From Blastomyces gilchristii SLH14081 (Eukaryota; Ascomycota; Eurotiomycetes; Onygenales; Ajellomycetaceae), in assembly GCF_000003855.2 (NCBI RefSeq), contig NW_003101679.1:2455379-2519378 (forward strand): DNA of 64,000 nt, given 5' to 3'. Positions 1 through 11,731 of this stretch are shown piece by piece. Every line of letters begins with the position of its first letter. The stretch's first letter is position 1. Position numbers and translations under genes: made by a program. The notes below the pieces were generated by a model. That model was not told where the DNA came from, made no database searches, and was given only the letters and a program-made list of their open reading frames with translations.

Positions 1-272
1 ACTAAGCTAAGAAAGAAGATTATTTTCTCTTATATTAATTCTTCTTATACATATCAGTGATTAATTATTAAATATAAATTATTATCTTTCTTAAATTATT
101 ATTATATCTTCTGAATTCACTTCTTTCACTTCTTTCACTTCTATTGAAGATTTATAGAGTCTTTAACAAATTACTGTGAATCACAAAGTCTATATATTTA
201 CAATTCAACACAGAATGCTCTCTTTATATTATGATGATAATCACTTTATTCTTCATATCTGATTTCAGGTCA

Positions 273-832
273 NNNNNNNNNNNNNNNNNNNNNNNNNNNN
301 NNNNNNNNNNNNNNNNNNNNNNNNNNNNNNNNNNNNNNNNNNNNNNNNNNNNNNNNNNNNNNNNNNNNNNNNNNNNNNNNNNNNNNNNNNNNNNNNNNNN
401 NNNNNNNNNNNNNNNNNNNNNNNNNNNNNNNNNNNNNNNNNNNNNNNNNNNNNNNNNNNNNNNNNNNNNNNNNNNNNNNNNNNNNNNNNNNNNNNNNNNN
501 NNNNNNNNNNNNNNNNNNNNNNNNNNNNNNNNNNNNNNNNNNNNNNNNNNNNNNNNNNNNNNNNNNNNNNNNNNNNNNNNNNNNNNNNNNNNNNNNNNNN
601 NNNNNNNNNNNNNNNNNNNNNNNNNNNNNNNNNNNNNNNNNNNNNNNNNNNNNNNNNNNNNNNNNNNNNNNNNNNNNNNNNNNNNNNNNNNNNNNNNNNN
701 NNNNNNNNNNNNNNNNNNNNNNNNNNNNNNNNNNNNNNNNNNNNNNNNNNNNNNNNNNNNNNNNNNNNNNNNNNNNNNNNNNNNNNNNNNNNNNNNNNNN
801 NNNNNNNNNNNNNNNNNNNNNNNNNNNNNNNN
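273..832. other. Assembly gap (560 N)
   Basis: A run of unknown bases inside the hAT element. The two long reading frames that cross it consist almost wholly of unknown residues and are not genes. Confidence 1.
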
Positions 833-1399
833 CTGAACCTTATTAGAGAGATATAATGAATTTGAATCATATTAGTAGTCATCTGAGAATTATATACAGG
901 AGATTTATACTGTGATTATACATAACTATTGAGATATTAGTCTCAGTCTTCTTACAATTACAACTGATAATACTGTGAATAACTACACTATAATGAAGAG
1001 TTTGAAGCAAAAATTGACTTTGCATTTCTGAAATGATAAATAAGGTCATATTCTCTGTATTACTTATGTGATTTAACTTGTGATGTAAATACTGATAAAG
1101 AATCTTAATATTGAGATAAAGAATAATGAGATGACTGATTCTTGAGATAAGAATGAGATGAAAGTAGTTACTCAAGTAACTTTTGTATTCACTTTGTAAA
1201 AGATAATATTTTTTGATAATACTTTTTAGTATTGCTTTATGATACTACTTTTTAATAATACTACTGTTAATTTTGAATAGATTGACTAATAATTTAAATA
1301 TCATAGATTCAAAACATTATTAATGTGATTTGTATCTTCTCTAAATAATAATAATGATTTCATGATATTTAATAAACAATCAAATCAGTCACATCACTG

Positions 1400-2400
1400 A
1401 ATATAATACAGAATATTAGAATATGATGAAGTTCAACATATAAGATAACTGTTCAGACTCTGTGATTGTGTCAGATAATTAATCATTGAGTGCAATACTT
1501 TAATTAGAAAAAGATTCAGATATTGACACTTTCTGATATAAAGTAAACTCAGTTGAAATATGTGATTGATTTACTGTTTCAGTTTTATAAGACAATGAAG
1601 ACAGTCTCAATCACTTATACATCAATACTGCAGTCAGTCTAATAAGTGTATAATAGTTTATTTACTTATCTTGAGAAGCAGTTGAATCACTTAAAAAGAA
1701 ATTCAGTCTGAAATGATGTTATAGTGCAGGCTATTATTACTGTAAGAAATAAACTGATATATTACTACAGTAAAACTGAACAATCTTTTACAGAGTACTA
1801 TGCTGTAGCAGCTCTACTAGATCTCTCTCATTGAGTTAATATCTACACTTCTCAAGATTGAACAGAGAAGAAATGAGACTTGTATATTAAATTAATCTGA
1901 GACTACTACAATGTCAACTATGAGAGATTTAAATCAGCAGATATTAAAGATATGAAGACAGTGAAATACAATTCTCTAATAAGTAATGATCTTTGATAAT
2001 ACTTCATATTATATAGAACTATAATACTCACTTTGAAACAGAACTTATATACATTGATTACAACTGAAAATCAGATAAAACTATATACTTATAAAACTGA
2101 AGTTGACTGCTATCTTCAAGATAATCTAATAAATTTACATATCAAATCAATTCTAGAGTTATGAAAAATTGTTAAGAGTACATATTCAACTATTACACTG
2201 ATGATATATGATATTCTAACAATTTCATTGACAGAGATGAGAATGAAGTGAAAGTTCAACTCAAGCTGAGATATTTATCACTATTATCAGAGACAATTAC
2301 AAGAAGAAATAATCAAGAAACTCATGATTGTAAAACATGAAATTATTAGACAGTTTAATAACTCTGATCATAGTATATCAGAGAAGTGTAGTTTTTATAA
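1400..2400 (+). pseudogene. hAT transposase, C-terminal half, degenerate
   Basis: Plus-strand translation gives a recognisable hAT transposase. The segment around 1790-1910 (AVAALLDLSH, then positions where Trp is expected read as TGA) matches the region before the last catalytic residue in fungal hAT proteins. The segment 2095-2345 is the hAT dimerisation domain: EVDCYLQDNLINLHIK, then STYSTITLMIYDILTI, then LQEEIIKKLMIVKHEI. Several in-frame stops are TGA where the family has Trp, and other stops also occur, so the protein is dead. The N-terminal part, with the BED zinc finger expected of the family, would fall in or before the gap. It would bind the element ends and catalyse cut-and-paste transposition, and may once have mobilised the MITEs in this window. 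Confidence 0.82.
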
Positions 2401-2659
2401 GAAACTAAAAAATAAACTTACATAAGAATGTATTTAGTTATTTCATAAGTGTTATTAATAATTATTACCAAATTCTGATTATATAAGTAATCACTGAATA
2501 AACTGAATAAGACTGAATTTAATCTTCAGTCTCAGTCTCATTCTGATTTTGAAAGAATAATCATCTTTCACAGTTTATTCTGAGAAATTACTTCTGTTTC
2601 ACTGTTTTTGAATTAGATCTGGTCATTTTTCATATCATTTCTCTCAGAAATGATCCATT

Positions 2660-2766
2660 TTCAGATTTTTTTGATGCTTGATTCTGGTGAGACTCACGCC
2701 AAGAAATGTATGAGATCAGATCAAATGAGATCAAATGTGAAATTCATGATCCCGCTGGTCAGTCTA
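2660..2766 (+). repeat. hAT 3' terminal region shared with the MITEs
   Basis: This stretch aligns along its length with the 3' end of the 506-bp MITEs: a block gattttttttgatg, then ctcacgccaagaaatgtatg, then the terminal gtcagtcta. Differences are mainly C:G-to-T:A transitions. This is the likely transposase-recognised terminus and links the MITEs to this autonomous hAT. Confidence 0.8.
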
Positions 2767-4663
2767 CTTACTAGCTTCAATATATTCAGCTTCTGTGATT
2801 AATTTAATGATAGATGTCTGTCTCTGCAACTGCTATGAAATCAGTGACCTGTTAATCAATATAACATAGTCAGTAGTTGATTTATATTAAGAATCTGCCT
2901 CTGCTCAGTCTGTATCACAGTATATCACAGAACTCAGATCATCTTCTATGTTCTTCTTATACAATATGTTATAATTCTTTGTCTTCTTGATATAACATAG
3001 AACATGCTTCAATGCTGCTCAACATGCCTTGTATAAATGCAAGTTAAAATATGAGAGATAGTTGACTGTGAATACCAGATTTGACTGACTGCTTGAGATC
3101 AAATATTGCAATAATGTCAATTCTTGATGATATCTTATAGCTGTAAAGTCATTATTCAATCTCTCTTCTTCATCAGACAAGAATTCCAGTTGTGTATCAA
3201 TTATTATTGAGATGTCAGCTGAATTTATCTTATTCATACTGAAATCTTCAAGAATCTCCTTAATATAACAGCTCTGTGTAATCACTAGATTGTCATTCCT
3301 CTGGTATTTGATCTTCAATTCAAGATATGACTTGATCTCTTTGACATTCTTTGTCTCAAATCTCTTTGTAATCTCTCTTAATACTCAGTGTAATTGCTGT
3401 TCTTGAGATCTTATCATCTGACAATCATTGACATGCAATGTCAGATAGATCTTGTGAACAGAGTGATATAGAAATTCACTGTTATAAGATGATATCTTGA
3501 ATCTCAATGTAGTCAGATGCTTTGTTACAAGGAAATACTATATTCTTACAGCTTGCTTCATTTCATATAGACTCTGATGAAGTAATCTCATTAAGTTTCT
3601 TCTGCTGTACTTAACATCTGTGAGTAGTTGTATATAGATCATCTCATTCTGAGGTAATATATTATTCAAAAATGCAGACATATAGTCAATTAATTTAATC
3701 TTTCATTCTTTGACAGTTGATACAGTGAATAGACTATATAATGTAGGCTCTGATATTACTGCAGCATATAATCTTGTATAATGAATACTCTGCTGTTGTA
3801 AGAACTCTCTAATCACTCAGTGAGCTCTAAAATGAATGATTTCTCTCTTATTGTTGAATTTTTGAACATATACTTATTTATCTATAAGAATATTCATTTT
3901 CAGAGCCTTCTCAATGACAATATATGTCTTCTTCTGTTCAAATATATTAATCTTCTTTATCATTGTCTTATATTAATAGTTTCAGTCTGAGCTTTTCTTG
4001 ACTTTCATCAGTGTAGTTAATTGATCTGTCAGAATACTTAGAACAGAATCATTCTCATTGATAGAGTCTTCAGACTCTTCATTTATAACAGACTGTGTCT
4101 CATTATCTAGAAGATAGATTGAATCATTTACACTCTCTAAGTTATTATTGATAATTATCTTTAAAACATCTGGCTTTTTCTTCACTAGATATTATAGTAA
4201 GCAGTGCTGTCATTTCTCTCTGACATTCAGAATGTTCAATTTGTTAGACAATTCATTGAATTCTCTCACTGTATTTACAGATGTATTTGCACTCATGTTA
4301 ACAGCTGCATTAAATATGACATCTTATGCAATCTCATGACAATATACAACAGAATCTCACACCAGATATTAATGTAATTCTTGATAGTTAACTAGCTGTT
4401 ATTTCTTATCATCAGTTCTATCTGCAAGCTTATTTAACACTTTCAAATCCTTCTTATAGACCTTGCATCTTCATCTCTGTATTCAATGAACAGAAGATTG
4501 CATCTCAGTTCAACCTTTAAAAGATATAAGTGATGTTTCTTTCTTACATTCAAATATCTTCATTGATATTAAGAATTTGTTAATCATTATAATCACAGCT
4601 TGTATTACTTCACTTCAAAGTTCTTTTTCTAATTCACTATTAAATAGTAGACATCATGTCATT
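2767..4663 (-). mobile_element. Ty1/copia retrotransposon A, truncated both sides
   Basis: Minus-strand copia polyprotein fragment. From high to low coordinates it contains the end of integrase (about 4660-4190), an acidic linker (about 4185-3980), reverse transcriptase (about 3960-3330) and RNase H (about 3320-2767). The hAT element cuts it on the left; LINE A 5' sequence begins on the right near 4664. No LTR is visible in the window. It resembles copia B in domain order but is too diverged to call the same family from sight. Confidence 0.85.
2767..4663 (-). pseudogene. copia pol fragment (integrase end, RT, RNase H)
   Basis: The RT active-site region reads HVNDCQM around 3450-3430, where the family has YVDDM, followed by the connection segment with VKEIKSYLELKI. 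The next open stretch (3318-3019) reads SCYIKEILEDFSMNK and then LLQYLISSSQSNLVFTVNYL, the usual copia order. The final segment (about 2940-2770) carries the RNase H landmarks STTDYVILIN and TEAEYIEASK. The linker 4185-3982 is rich in Glu, Asp and Ser, as is usual between copia integrase and RT. In-frame stops and the Asp-to-Asn change at the RT active site mean it is inactive. Confidence 0.85.
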
Positions 4664-6126
4664 CATGGAATCAAAACCACTCCATCACAAACTCACTCGA
4701 TTTTTCGAATAAGAACCCGCCGATAGATTCATCGAAAAGCCCTTGATCATACAAGCATTTTGACCCCATCGCCAACTGCATACCCCGTGTGATGGTGGAG
4801 TTATTGAGCCAAATATGGACCAGATGTTGTTCAAAACTCCTGTGTGGGATTATCCCCTGTTCTCCTCTACCACACCACAACCCCGGGCCAAATTGTCATA
4901 CAAATTATAAGATGAAGAGACCTAGCCATATGCATCAATCTTCTTGATTTTGATAGACTCTTGATCTGTAATTGTGAAGATATCTGAGAAGTGATCTTCA
5001 TGAAAACCCTGTCCATCTTTGATGTTTCAAAACATCAATGCCAAGTCTCACTCTCATACCACCCTTTTCAATCTGGCTCATCTCTAGCAGAAAAATACAA
5101 AAAGATATCTTGACAATAATATCAAGCACAAAATCAATGAACACTTCTGAAGTGCAATCTCTGTGAATACTCTATCTGTCTTAAGTGTATGTAGATATCA
5201 ATGTTAAGTCTCACTCTTGTATTATCTCTCTCAACCTGGCTCATTCTCAGCAGAATACTACAAAAAGATATCTTAGTAACAGTATTTAATACATAATCAG
5301 CAGACAATGAGTTAACAGAACAAGTTAACAGCACATTAATAACTATAAACTCAGTTAGACTGACCGTGTGACCGTGTCTGGGACCAGGACCAGGTTTTTT
5401 GATAGTCTCATTACCAATTCGACTGATCCCATTACACGGTTTTAACATTAGATAGTAGTCCCATACTGTCCCAGTGGGACTTACTGTCTACTCTTGTCAC
5501 ATTTTCCAAATGGGACCATGATTTTCACTTCTCAATTTAAATTATTTTTATTGCTTTAAATGACTTTAAATCTCATTTGAGTGTTATCAAAAAGCGTTAC
5601 TTTTTAAAAAATTAAAAATAGTCTAAAAAAAACCTTAAAATGTCTAAAAATAGTAACTTTATGCCAAGAATGAGACTAAATGGGACCAAATGGGACCACT
5701 TTCTCATTTTTTTCAAGTCATGGTCCCATTTTAAGATCTGATATATAGTCACTTTACATGTTTTTTTGATGGCCAGTCCCAGCGGGATTCACGCCAAGAA
5801 ATGTATGGGACCAGACCAAATGGGATCAAACATGAAATTCATGGTCCCGGCGGCCAGTCTAAACTCAGTATACTTCAAGATCTGACTGAGTCTTTGATCT
5901 CTGCACAGTGAGATATATTAAATCTAGTTTTAATATCTCAATATTCAATAGATTCTGTAAGAGATAGAGAACAGCAATACTAGATTTCTATTAAATTTGA
6001 GAATTAACTCTATATTAATATAATCATTGACAAAGTCTTCTATTTTAAGATATAAATAACCAGTTTCTCTACATCTCATTGACAATATTTATATTATTAT
6101 ATAGAAACAGACTTATATTCTTCAAT
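4664..6126 (+). repeat. LINE 5' monomer 1 (contains MITE 1)
   Basis: First of two tandem ~0.95-kb units in the LINE A 5' region; without the 506-bp MITE and its duplication it is close in length to unit 2. It starts with a comparatively GC-rich ~250-bp block (cactcgatttttcgaataag ... caccacaaccccgggc), continues with two ~145-bp subrepeats that share the segments aagtctcactct and cagaaaaatacaaaaagat, and ends at the text acagacttatattcttc. A third copy of the unit begins LINE B. Confidence 0.75.
5356..5861 (+). mobile_element. MITE 1, hAT type, 506 bp
   Basis: Begins tagactgaccgtgtgacc and ends ggcggccagtcta, short imperfect inverted termini. It is flanked by an exact 8-bp duplication aactcagt (5348-5355 and 5862-5869). 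This is the least mutated of the full copies and keeps several GGGACC motifs. It has no coding capacity; its 3' end matches the autonomous hAT at 2660-2766. Confidence 0.92.
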
Positions 6127-7090
6127 ACAATGTTGATGGTCAAAAAGAAGTTCAATCACTTCACCACAAACTCACTCGATTTTTCAAATGAGAACCCGCC
6201 ATTAGATCCATCAAAAAGCCCTCAATCATACAAGCATTTTGACCCCATCGCTGACCGCATACCGTGTGTGATGGTGGAGTTATTCAGTCAAATGTGAACC
6301 AGATGTTGTTCGAAACTCCTGTGTGGGATTATTCCCCATTCTCCCCTACCACACCACAACCCCGGGTCAAATTGCCATACAAATTGTAAGGTGAAGAGAC
6401 CTAGCCATATGCATCAATATTCTTGATTTTGAAAGATCTCTGATCTGTAATTGTGAAGATATCTGAGAATTGATCTCTGTGAAAACCCTGTTCATCTTTG
6501 ATGTTTCAAAACATTAATGCCAAGTCCTACCCTTGTACTGCCCTTTCCAATCTGGCCCATCTCTGGCAGAAAAATACAAAAAGATATCTCAGTGATATTA
6601 TCAAGTATATAATCAACAGACACTTCTGAAGTGCAATCTCTGTGATCTGTCTTCAGTGTATCTAGATATCAACATCAAGTCTCACTCTCATACTATCTCT
6701 CTGAACCTGGCTTATCTCTGACAGAAGAAAACAAAAAGATACCTCAGTAACAGTATTCAATACATAATCAACAGACAACAAGTTAATAGAATAAGTTAAC
6801 AGCATATTAACAACTATAAATTCAGTATATCTCAAGATCTGACTGAGCCTTTGATCCCTGCACAGTGAGATATATTAAATCTAGTTTTAATATCTCAATA
6901 TTCAATAGATTCTGTAAGAGATTGAGAACAGCAACACTAGATTTCTATCAAATTTGAGAATTAACTCTGTATTAATATAATCATTGACAAAGTCTTCTAT
7001 TTTGAGATATAAATAACCAGTTTCTCTACATTCTGCTGACAATATTTATATTATTATATAGAAACAGACTTATATTCTCTATAATATCAA
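6127..7090 (+). repeat. LINE 5' monomer 2
   Basis: Second tandem unit, homologous to 4664-6126 over its whole length: the GC-rich block at about 6160-6380, the two subrepeats, then the stretch ctgactgagcctttgatccc and a common end near gaaacagacttatattctc. Downstream the leader continues with the non-repeated segment tcaagactctgaa (7088 on), which LINE B shares after its single unit. Tandem 5' units are known as promoter monomers in some mammalian LINEs; a promoter role here is inference. Confidence 0.75.
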
Positions 7091-7842
7091 GACTCTGAAG
7101 AGAGAAAGTCTTTATAGAGAATATACAGTAGTGTATATCTTAGCAGTTTCTATCTCATTCTTCTGTAGCAGTTAATGTAAAAAAAAAGATCTTAGAAATA
7201 GTTTTTTACTTCTCTTGAAAAAGTAAGATATTTTTCTCTGGATTTTATACAATATTCTTACAAAGAATTAAAAACAGAGTTGTTTTTTATCATAATTTCA
7301 TATTCTTTTAAGTAAGAATTACTTTTTCAGTGACTGAAGAGCTTTTATTAATACTTAATTCTTTTTTACACTCTTTATTAACTGATATGAGTTGCACACT
7401 TGTTGTGTGAGAAGAATTGAATAATTTAGAATAAAATTAAATAGTTTTAATCAATTTCTCTGCAAAAAATTGATTTATTTTTTATTGATTTTTCTCTGAA
7501 AAACTGTCATATTATCTGATTCATTATCAATTGATATCATACTTTTTCTCACTGTATTTCAAGAAAGAGATTATAAAGATTTTATTAATTTATCTCAAAA
7601 ATCAATTTTAGTTTATTAGATTCTCTTCAAAAATCTAACCTAGTTTCTGAACTAGTGTGAAAGAAATCAGGTGTTTTATACATAAAAGTCTTTTATTCTT
7701 CTTTTGAAACAGTCTGACCAACTTTTCAATTAAAAACAGACTTAGAAAGCTCTTAATTGAAACAGTCTGATCAACTTTTCAAAAGAGTTTAATACATATC
7801 TCAGCTGAAATAGTCTGATTAACTTTTCATTGAGTGAGAATA

Positions 7843-9444
7843 ATGAGTTCAAAAATACACTCAGTTGATGTGAAAAAAGATGCTTTCTCAAATGCTATTT
7901 CTGAGATTGAAATTCTGAAGAGAAGAAAGAAAGAAGAAATAGAGAAATAACAAGTTCTTGAAATACAGAAACTTGAAAAAGTAAGCAAGATTCTTGAAAA
8001 GCAGTGCCTGAGTGAGATGAATGAAGAAATTCTATTAATTCTTCATGCTCAGGCTAGATAACTACAGGAGATGATCAAGTTCAAACTTGGAATTTCAAAT
8101 ATAGATTAAAAAACATTGAAAATTCCTAGTACAATCACTGACTTCTTATCTTGCTCTTCTTTCATCTTTTCTACTTCTTCTTCTTCTTTGAATCAGAAGA
8201 AAACATATGCTCAAGCAGCTGAATCTGCTGTCTCTAAATCAGCTATCTCAAAACATGCTCAGAATCCTGAGAAAACTGAGAAGAATAATACTCATACTTC
8301 TATTCATAGAAAAGTGAAGAAAAAATTGTAAAAGAAGAAACACTTTCAAATCTCTAGAAATAGAAGACTTATTCTCAAAGTCTCAAATCAGAATATCTTG
8401 TAATGAAACAAGCTAAACTCAAACCTCATTTTCAGAATCAGAAATGAAATTAATCAGCAGTTCTTTTCTCAGTTAATAACTGATATTGAAGTTCGAAAAT
8501 CAGTTATAGCTTCAATTGAGTCATTCTTCTTTAGAAACTTTATCATTCTGACTACAATGCCTGAATTCAGTGCTGAATTCCTTATTCAGAATGAGAATCT
8601 CTGAAAGTCAGCAGTAGAATCTTTGCTAAACACAACAATTCTATCTGAAAGAGATGAAAAGTGAGACAAATTCATTCTTTATAATATTTCAGTTGAAATT
8701 TTTGCCTGTGAAGAAGAAATACTACTTCTCAAAAATGAATTAGAAGAATACAACTCTATTCAACTGAGAAAAGAGTCTGTATGACTAAATTCAACTGAGT
8801 TCAGATAAAGCAGAAGAAATGCCTCTGTTCTAGTATATACAAAGACACTTGAACAGTCAAAGATCTCTGAAGTAAGAGTAGCAGATTTAAAAATGAGAGT
8901 TCATGAATACAAAGACTTAAGAATGAATCTCAAAACTCAAACACAGTGTTCAAACTGTCAAAGATATAAACACTTTGTAATCTCCTGTTTTAGAGACTTA
9001 AAATGTGCATTCTGTGTCAGAGATCACAAAACTAGTGAGCATAAATGTGAAACATGCTTAAAAAGAGATGAAATATGTCAATATACTATGCTTAAATGCT
9101 CTAATTGCAAAGAAAAACATGTATCTAGCTCAAAAGAATGTATGTTTACTTCAAGAACTTAAAAGAACTGAAGAAAAGATGAAGCTCAAAACACCTCTAG
9201 AACTGAAGAGAATAGTCAAGCCAGTAAATCTGCAACTGCAAGCTTAAAAAGAAGAAACTCTCAATTATTTAAATCTTCAAACTTCAATTCTTCAGCTAAA
9301 TGTAAACAGAATTTGAATTCTCAAACATCTGTTAAGATTAGAGAATTGAGAAATAACTCTGATGATAAACTAGATAGAATGCAAGCAGTTGAGAGTTCTA
9401 CTTTTTAAAATAGTTATAATCTACTATCTGATAATAGTGATTAG
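7843..9444 (+). pseudogene. LINE A ORF1 (gag-like, CCHC knuckles), broken
   Basis: The frame from the ATG at 7843 to the TAG at 9442 is exactly 534 codons, the same as in LINE B. It encodes a nucleic-acid-binding gag-like protein: a charged N-terminus (MSSKIHSVDVKKD), a Ser-rich segment with QKKTYAQAAESAVSK at about 8190-8235, and a C-terminal array of zinc knuckles at about 8945-9145 (CSNCQRYKHF, CAFC, CETCLKRDEICQ, CSNCKEKH). Premature stops occur, including a TAA after about 35 codons and others around 8101-8110, 8329 and 8400; several are shared with LINE B. The product would coat LINE RNA, but this copy cannot make it. Confidence 0.82.
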
Positions 9445-9473
9445 ATTCCACTCTATCTTCACTCTCTTTTAGT

Positions 9474-10113
9474 ATGAAAATACAATAAAAATAATAAAAA
9501 AAAATTTAAAATCTCTTTAAAAATCATATTTATTTAAAACAATGTGAATAGAAACTCAAATTGCATTTATTCTTGTCTTCAAATTGCATTTAAAAAAAAA
9601 GTTGACTTTGTACTTCTTCAAGAATCAAACTTTGATGCCTAGCAAAAGTACATCATTTCTCAGGCAAGCTATTACTGCTTTCTACCTGAAAAATCTGAGA
9701 TAAAATCAAGAGTAGTGATTTATGAAAGAAAAAGCTCGAGATATCAATTTAATCTGAGATTTGATATCATATCTGACTCTGATATTCTAGTGAGTGATAT
9801 CATACAGAAAGAGAATGAGTTTAATACTATTCAACTCATAAATATCTATAATGAAATGTCATTGACAGAAAACAATAATATCTGAACAATTGACAGAGAA
9901 TTTTTGAATATAACTCTCTTAAAAACCTCTATAATTGCAGAAGACTTCAATGCACATTATCTCTAATGTAACTCAGAATGCAGAAGAGCAGTAAGAGAAG
10001 ATAAACTGATTAAATGAACTTTTAAGCATTTAATAGATTTAGTTAACAAGTCTGATTAACAAACATTCTTTAGAAAAGGCATGAAACAGAAATCTATTAT
10101 AAATCTAACTTTC
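9474..10113 (+). pseudogene. LINE A ORF2, N-terminal endonuclease part
   Basis: Starts at ATG 9474, 30 bp after ORF1. It corresponds to the apurinic-type endonuclease domain of ORF2. The GDFNAHH motif seen in LINE B reads EDFNAHY here (about 9936-9960), a Gly-to-Glu change at a key position. The frame is cut by the gypsy 2 insertion after the text atctaactttcatat and continues at 31178. Confidence 0.78.
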
Positions 10114-10117
10114 ATAT

Positions 10118-10302
10118 TATGATTCAAAGATTGCTTTAGCCAGTATATAATTATAGATGTACGCCGGCTTCTTATATATAATATACTAAATTAATTAGTG
10201 GCCGCTATGACCCCTTCACATTCATAAGCATATTCAGAAGTGTAAGCATGTTTAGAAGCAGTCATATTATTATTCAGTCATTGTATATTCTTCTGAATCA
10301 TA
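10118..10302 (-). repeat. Gypsy 2 left LTR (3' LTR), heavily mutated
   Basis: Aligns end to end with 30993-31177. It starts tatgattcaaag (from TGTG) and ends gaatcata (from CCACA). In the last ~50 bp nearly all differences from the right LTR are C-to-T or G-to-A. Confidence 0.85.
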
Positions 10303-10314
10303 TTCTCTCTCATC
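10303..10314 (-). promoter_or_regulatory. Polypurine tract of gypsy 2
   Basis: On the minus strand, gatgagagagaa directly precedes the 3' LTR. This is the expected position of the plus-strand primer for reverse transcription and independently supports minus orientation. Confidence 0.65.
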
Positions 10315-10601
10315 AGATTCAGTCACACTCACATGATCATGATATACATTCTAGCTTCATGCAGATTAGCGCGTCACTAGTGCTTGTAATAGTTTAGTCT
10401 ATCTCTGATTCAGCTAGTGTTCTGTGTACACTCTCACAAAGAAACTTTCACTATATTACATCACTTTCTTACTAACTTTTTTCATTCTTCAATTATCTTC
10501 ATCATCATTATTATTGAACATTATCATCTTATTTAAGATTTCTACTTCTTCTTCTGTTCAATATCTTCTATCAGTTCATCTATTATATTGTATATGTTTC
10601 T

Positions 10602-10641
10602 GATAATAGCTCTCTATTCTGATAATAGCTCTCTATTCTTA
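10602..10641. repeat. Short tandem duplication (two ~20-bp units)
   Basis: The unit gataatagctctctattct occurs twice in tandem in the 3' non-coding part of gypsy 2. The segment 10315-10647 otherwise shows no readable feature. Confidence 0.8.
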
Positions 10642-10666
10642 CAACAAGTGTTATCATAGTGCTTAT

Positions 10667-11556
10667 TATTATTATTATTATTATTATTATTCTTCCATTA
10701 TACTCATATGCAAGCGGAGCTTATGATGAGTCCTTGTGTGATGTTAAACACAGGTCAAGTGTTGATTATACAGGAGGAAATACAGGTGTTGAGACCATGC
10801 CAAGATAACAAGAACATAGAAAAATACAAAGGAGTGACAATTAGATACATGTAGACTGACCGTGTGACCGTGTCTGGAACCAGGACCAGATTTTTTAATA
10901 GACTCATTACCAATTCGACTGATCCCATTACACAGTTTTAACATTAGATAGTAGTCTCATACTGTTCTAGTGAGACTTACTGTCTACTCTTATCACATTT
11001 TCCAAATGAGATCATGATTTCCACTTCTCAATTTAAATTATTTTTATTGCTTTAAATCACTTTAAATCTCATTTGAGTGTTATCAAAAAGTGTTACTTTT
11101 TAAAAAATTAAAAATAGTCTAAAGAAAACCTTAAAATGTCTGAAAATAGTAACTTTATGTCAAGAATGAGACTAAATGGGACCAAATGAAATCACTTTCT
11201 CATTTTTTTCAAGTCATGGTTTCATTTTAAGATCTGATATATAGTCACTTTACATGTTTTTTTGATAGTCAGTCCCAGCGGGATTCACGCCAAGAAATGT
11301 ATGAGACCAGATCAAATGAGACCAAATGTGAAATTCATGGTCCCGGCGGCCAGTCTAGATACATGTGATAATAACTTCCCAGCCCAGAAACATAGAGCAA
11401 TTCATTGAAGTGATTTGTACACCTCTGTATTTATTAGGAACCTGAGGTGCTTGAGCTCCAGATTTAATGTATCCCCTGTGAGTTTCAAACCCATGTGTCT
11501 TGATTTCCCATGCCAAGGTGCTACTGAATGGCTGCATTAATCATTCAGTCACTGAG
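10667..11556 (-). mobile_element. SINE 1 (tRNA-derived), split by MITE 2
   Basis: Minus-strand SINE of about 376 bp once MITE 2 and its duplication are removed. The tRNA-like head lies at 11556-11470 and the (TAA)n tail at 10667-10690. It is flanked by a 19-bp direct repeat gtgttatcatagtgcttat (10648-10666 and 11557-11575), the mark of LINE-driven insertion. The head is mutated at A and B box positions compared with SINE 3. Confidence 0.9.
10852..11357 (+). mobile_element. MITE 2, hAT type, 506 bp, inside SINE 1
   Basis: Same termini and exactly the same length as MITE 1. It has an 8-bp duplication gatacatg (10844-10851 and 11358-11365). Several GGGACC motifs of MITE 1 read GAGATC or similar here. 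Confidence 0.92.
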
Positions 11557-11731
11557 GTGTTATCATAGTGCTTATACTGAGCAGTTTATTAGAAGTAAGT
11601 GTAATACATTGTGAAACATGACCAGGACTTGTTTATCTTCTAACAATTATCAGAATATACTATTATGAATAATACATCTTCTTCATCTTCTTATACACTC
11701 TCAATCTTTTTTTTCCAGTGAGTATCTGATC

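Larger units (their letters stand above)
1..2766 (+). mobile_element. hAT-superfamily DNA transposon, 5' end outside window
   Basis: Autonomous-type hAT element. The C-terminal half of a transposase is readable at about 1400-2350, and the element ends at 2766 with the terminus gtcagtcta. The last ~105 bp closely match the 3' end of the 506-bp MITEs elsewhere in the window, which are flanked by 8-bp duplications as expected for hAT. The right flank (2767 onward) is the RNase H region of a minus-strand copia element, so the hAT inserted into copia; the rest of that copia would lie left of the window. Positions 1-272 and 833-1400 are AT-rich with no readable domain and probably hold the decayed N-terminal transposase and 5' region. 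The left terminus and its 8-bp duplication cannot be seen. The family call is firm; the exact extent on the left is unknown. Confidence 0.8.
4664..10113 (+). mobile_element. LINE A, 5' part (Tad1-type non-LTR retrotransposon)
   Basis: The 5' part of a long LINE: two tandem 5' monomers (about 4664-7090), a 5' leader, ORF1 (7843-9444) and the start of ORF2 (9474 on). The LINE reading stops at 10113-10117 inside the linker after the endonuclease domain and resumes in register at 31178; the 21-kb insert between is gypsy 2. Joined, the copy runs to the (TAA)n tail near 34863. The left boundary is placed where copia homology stops and monomer homology starts; no matching target duplication was found at the two ends of the LINE. 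Confidence 0.82.

Noticed and set aside
231..882. Two long frames of about 200 codons on opposite strands
   Set aside because: They consist of the assembly gap; unknown bases contain no stops.
10602..10641. Possible CRISPR or satellite array
   Set aside because: Only two direct units without spacers; a simple tandem duplication.
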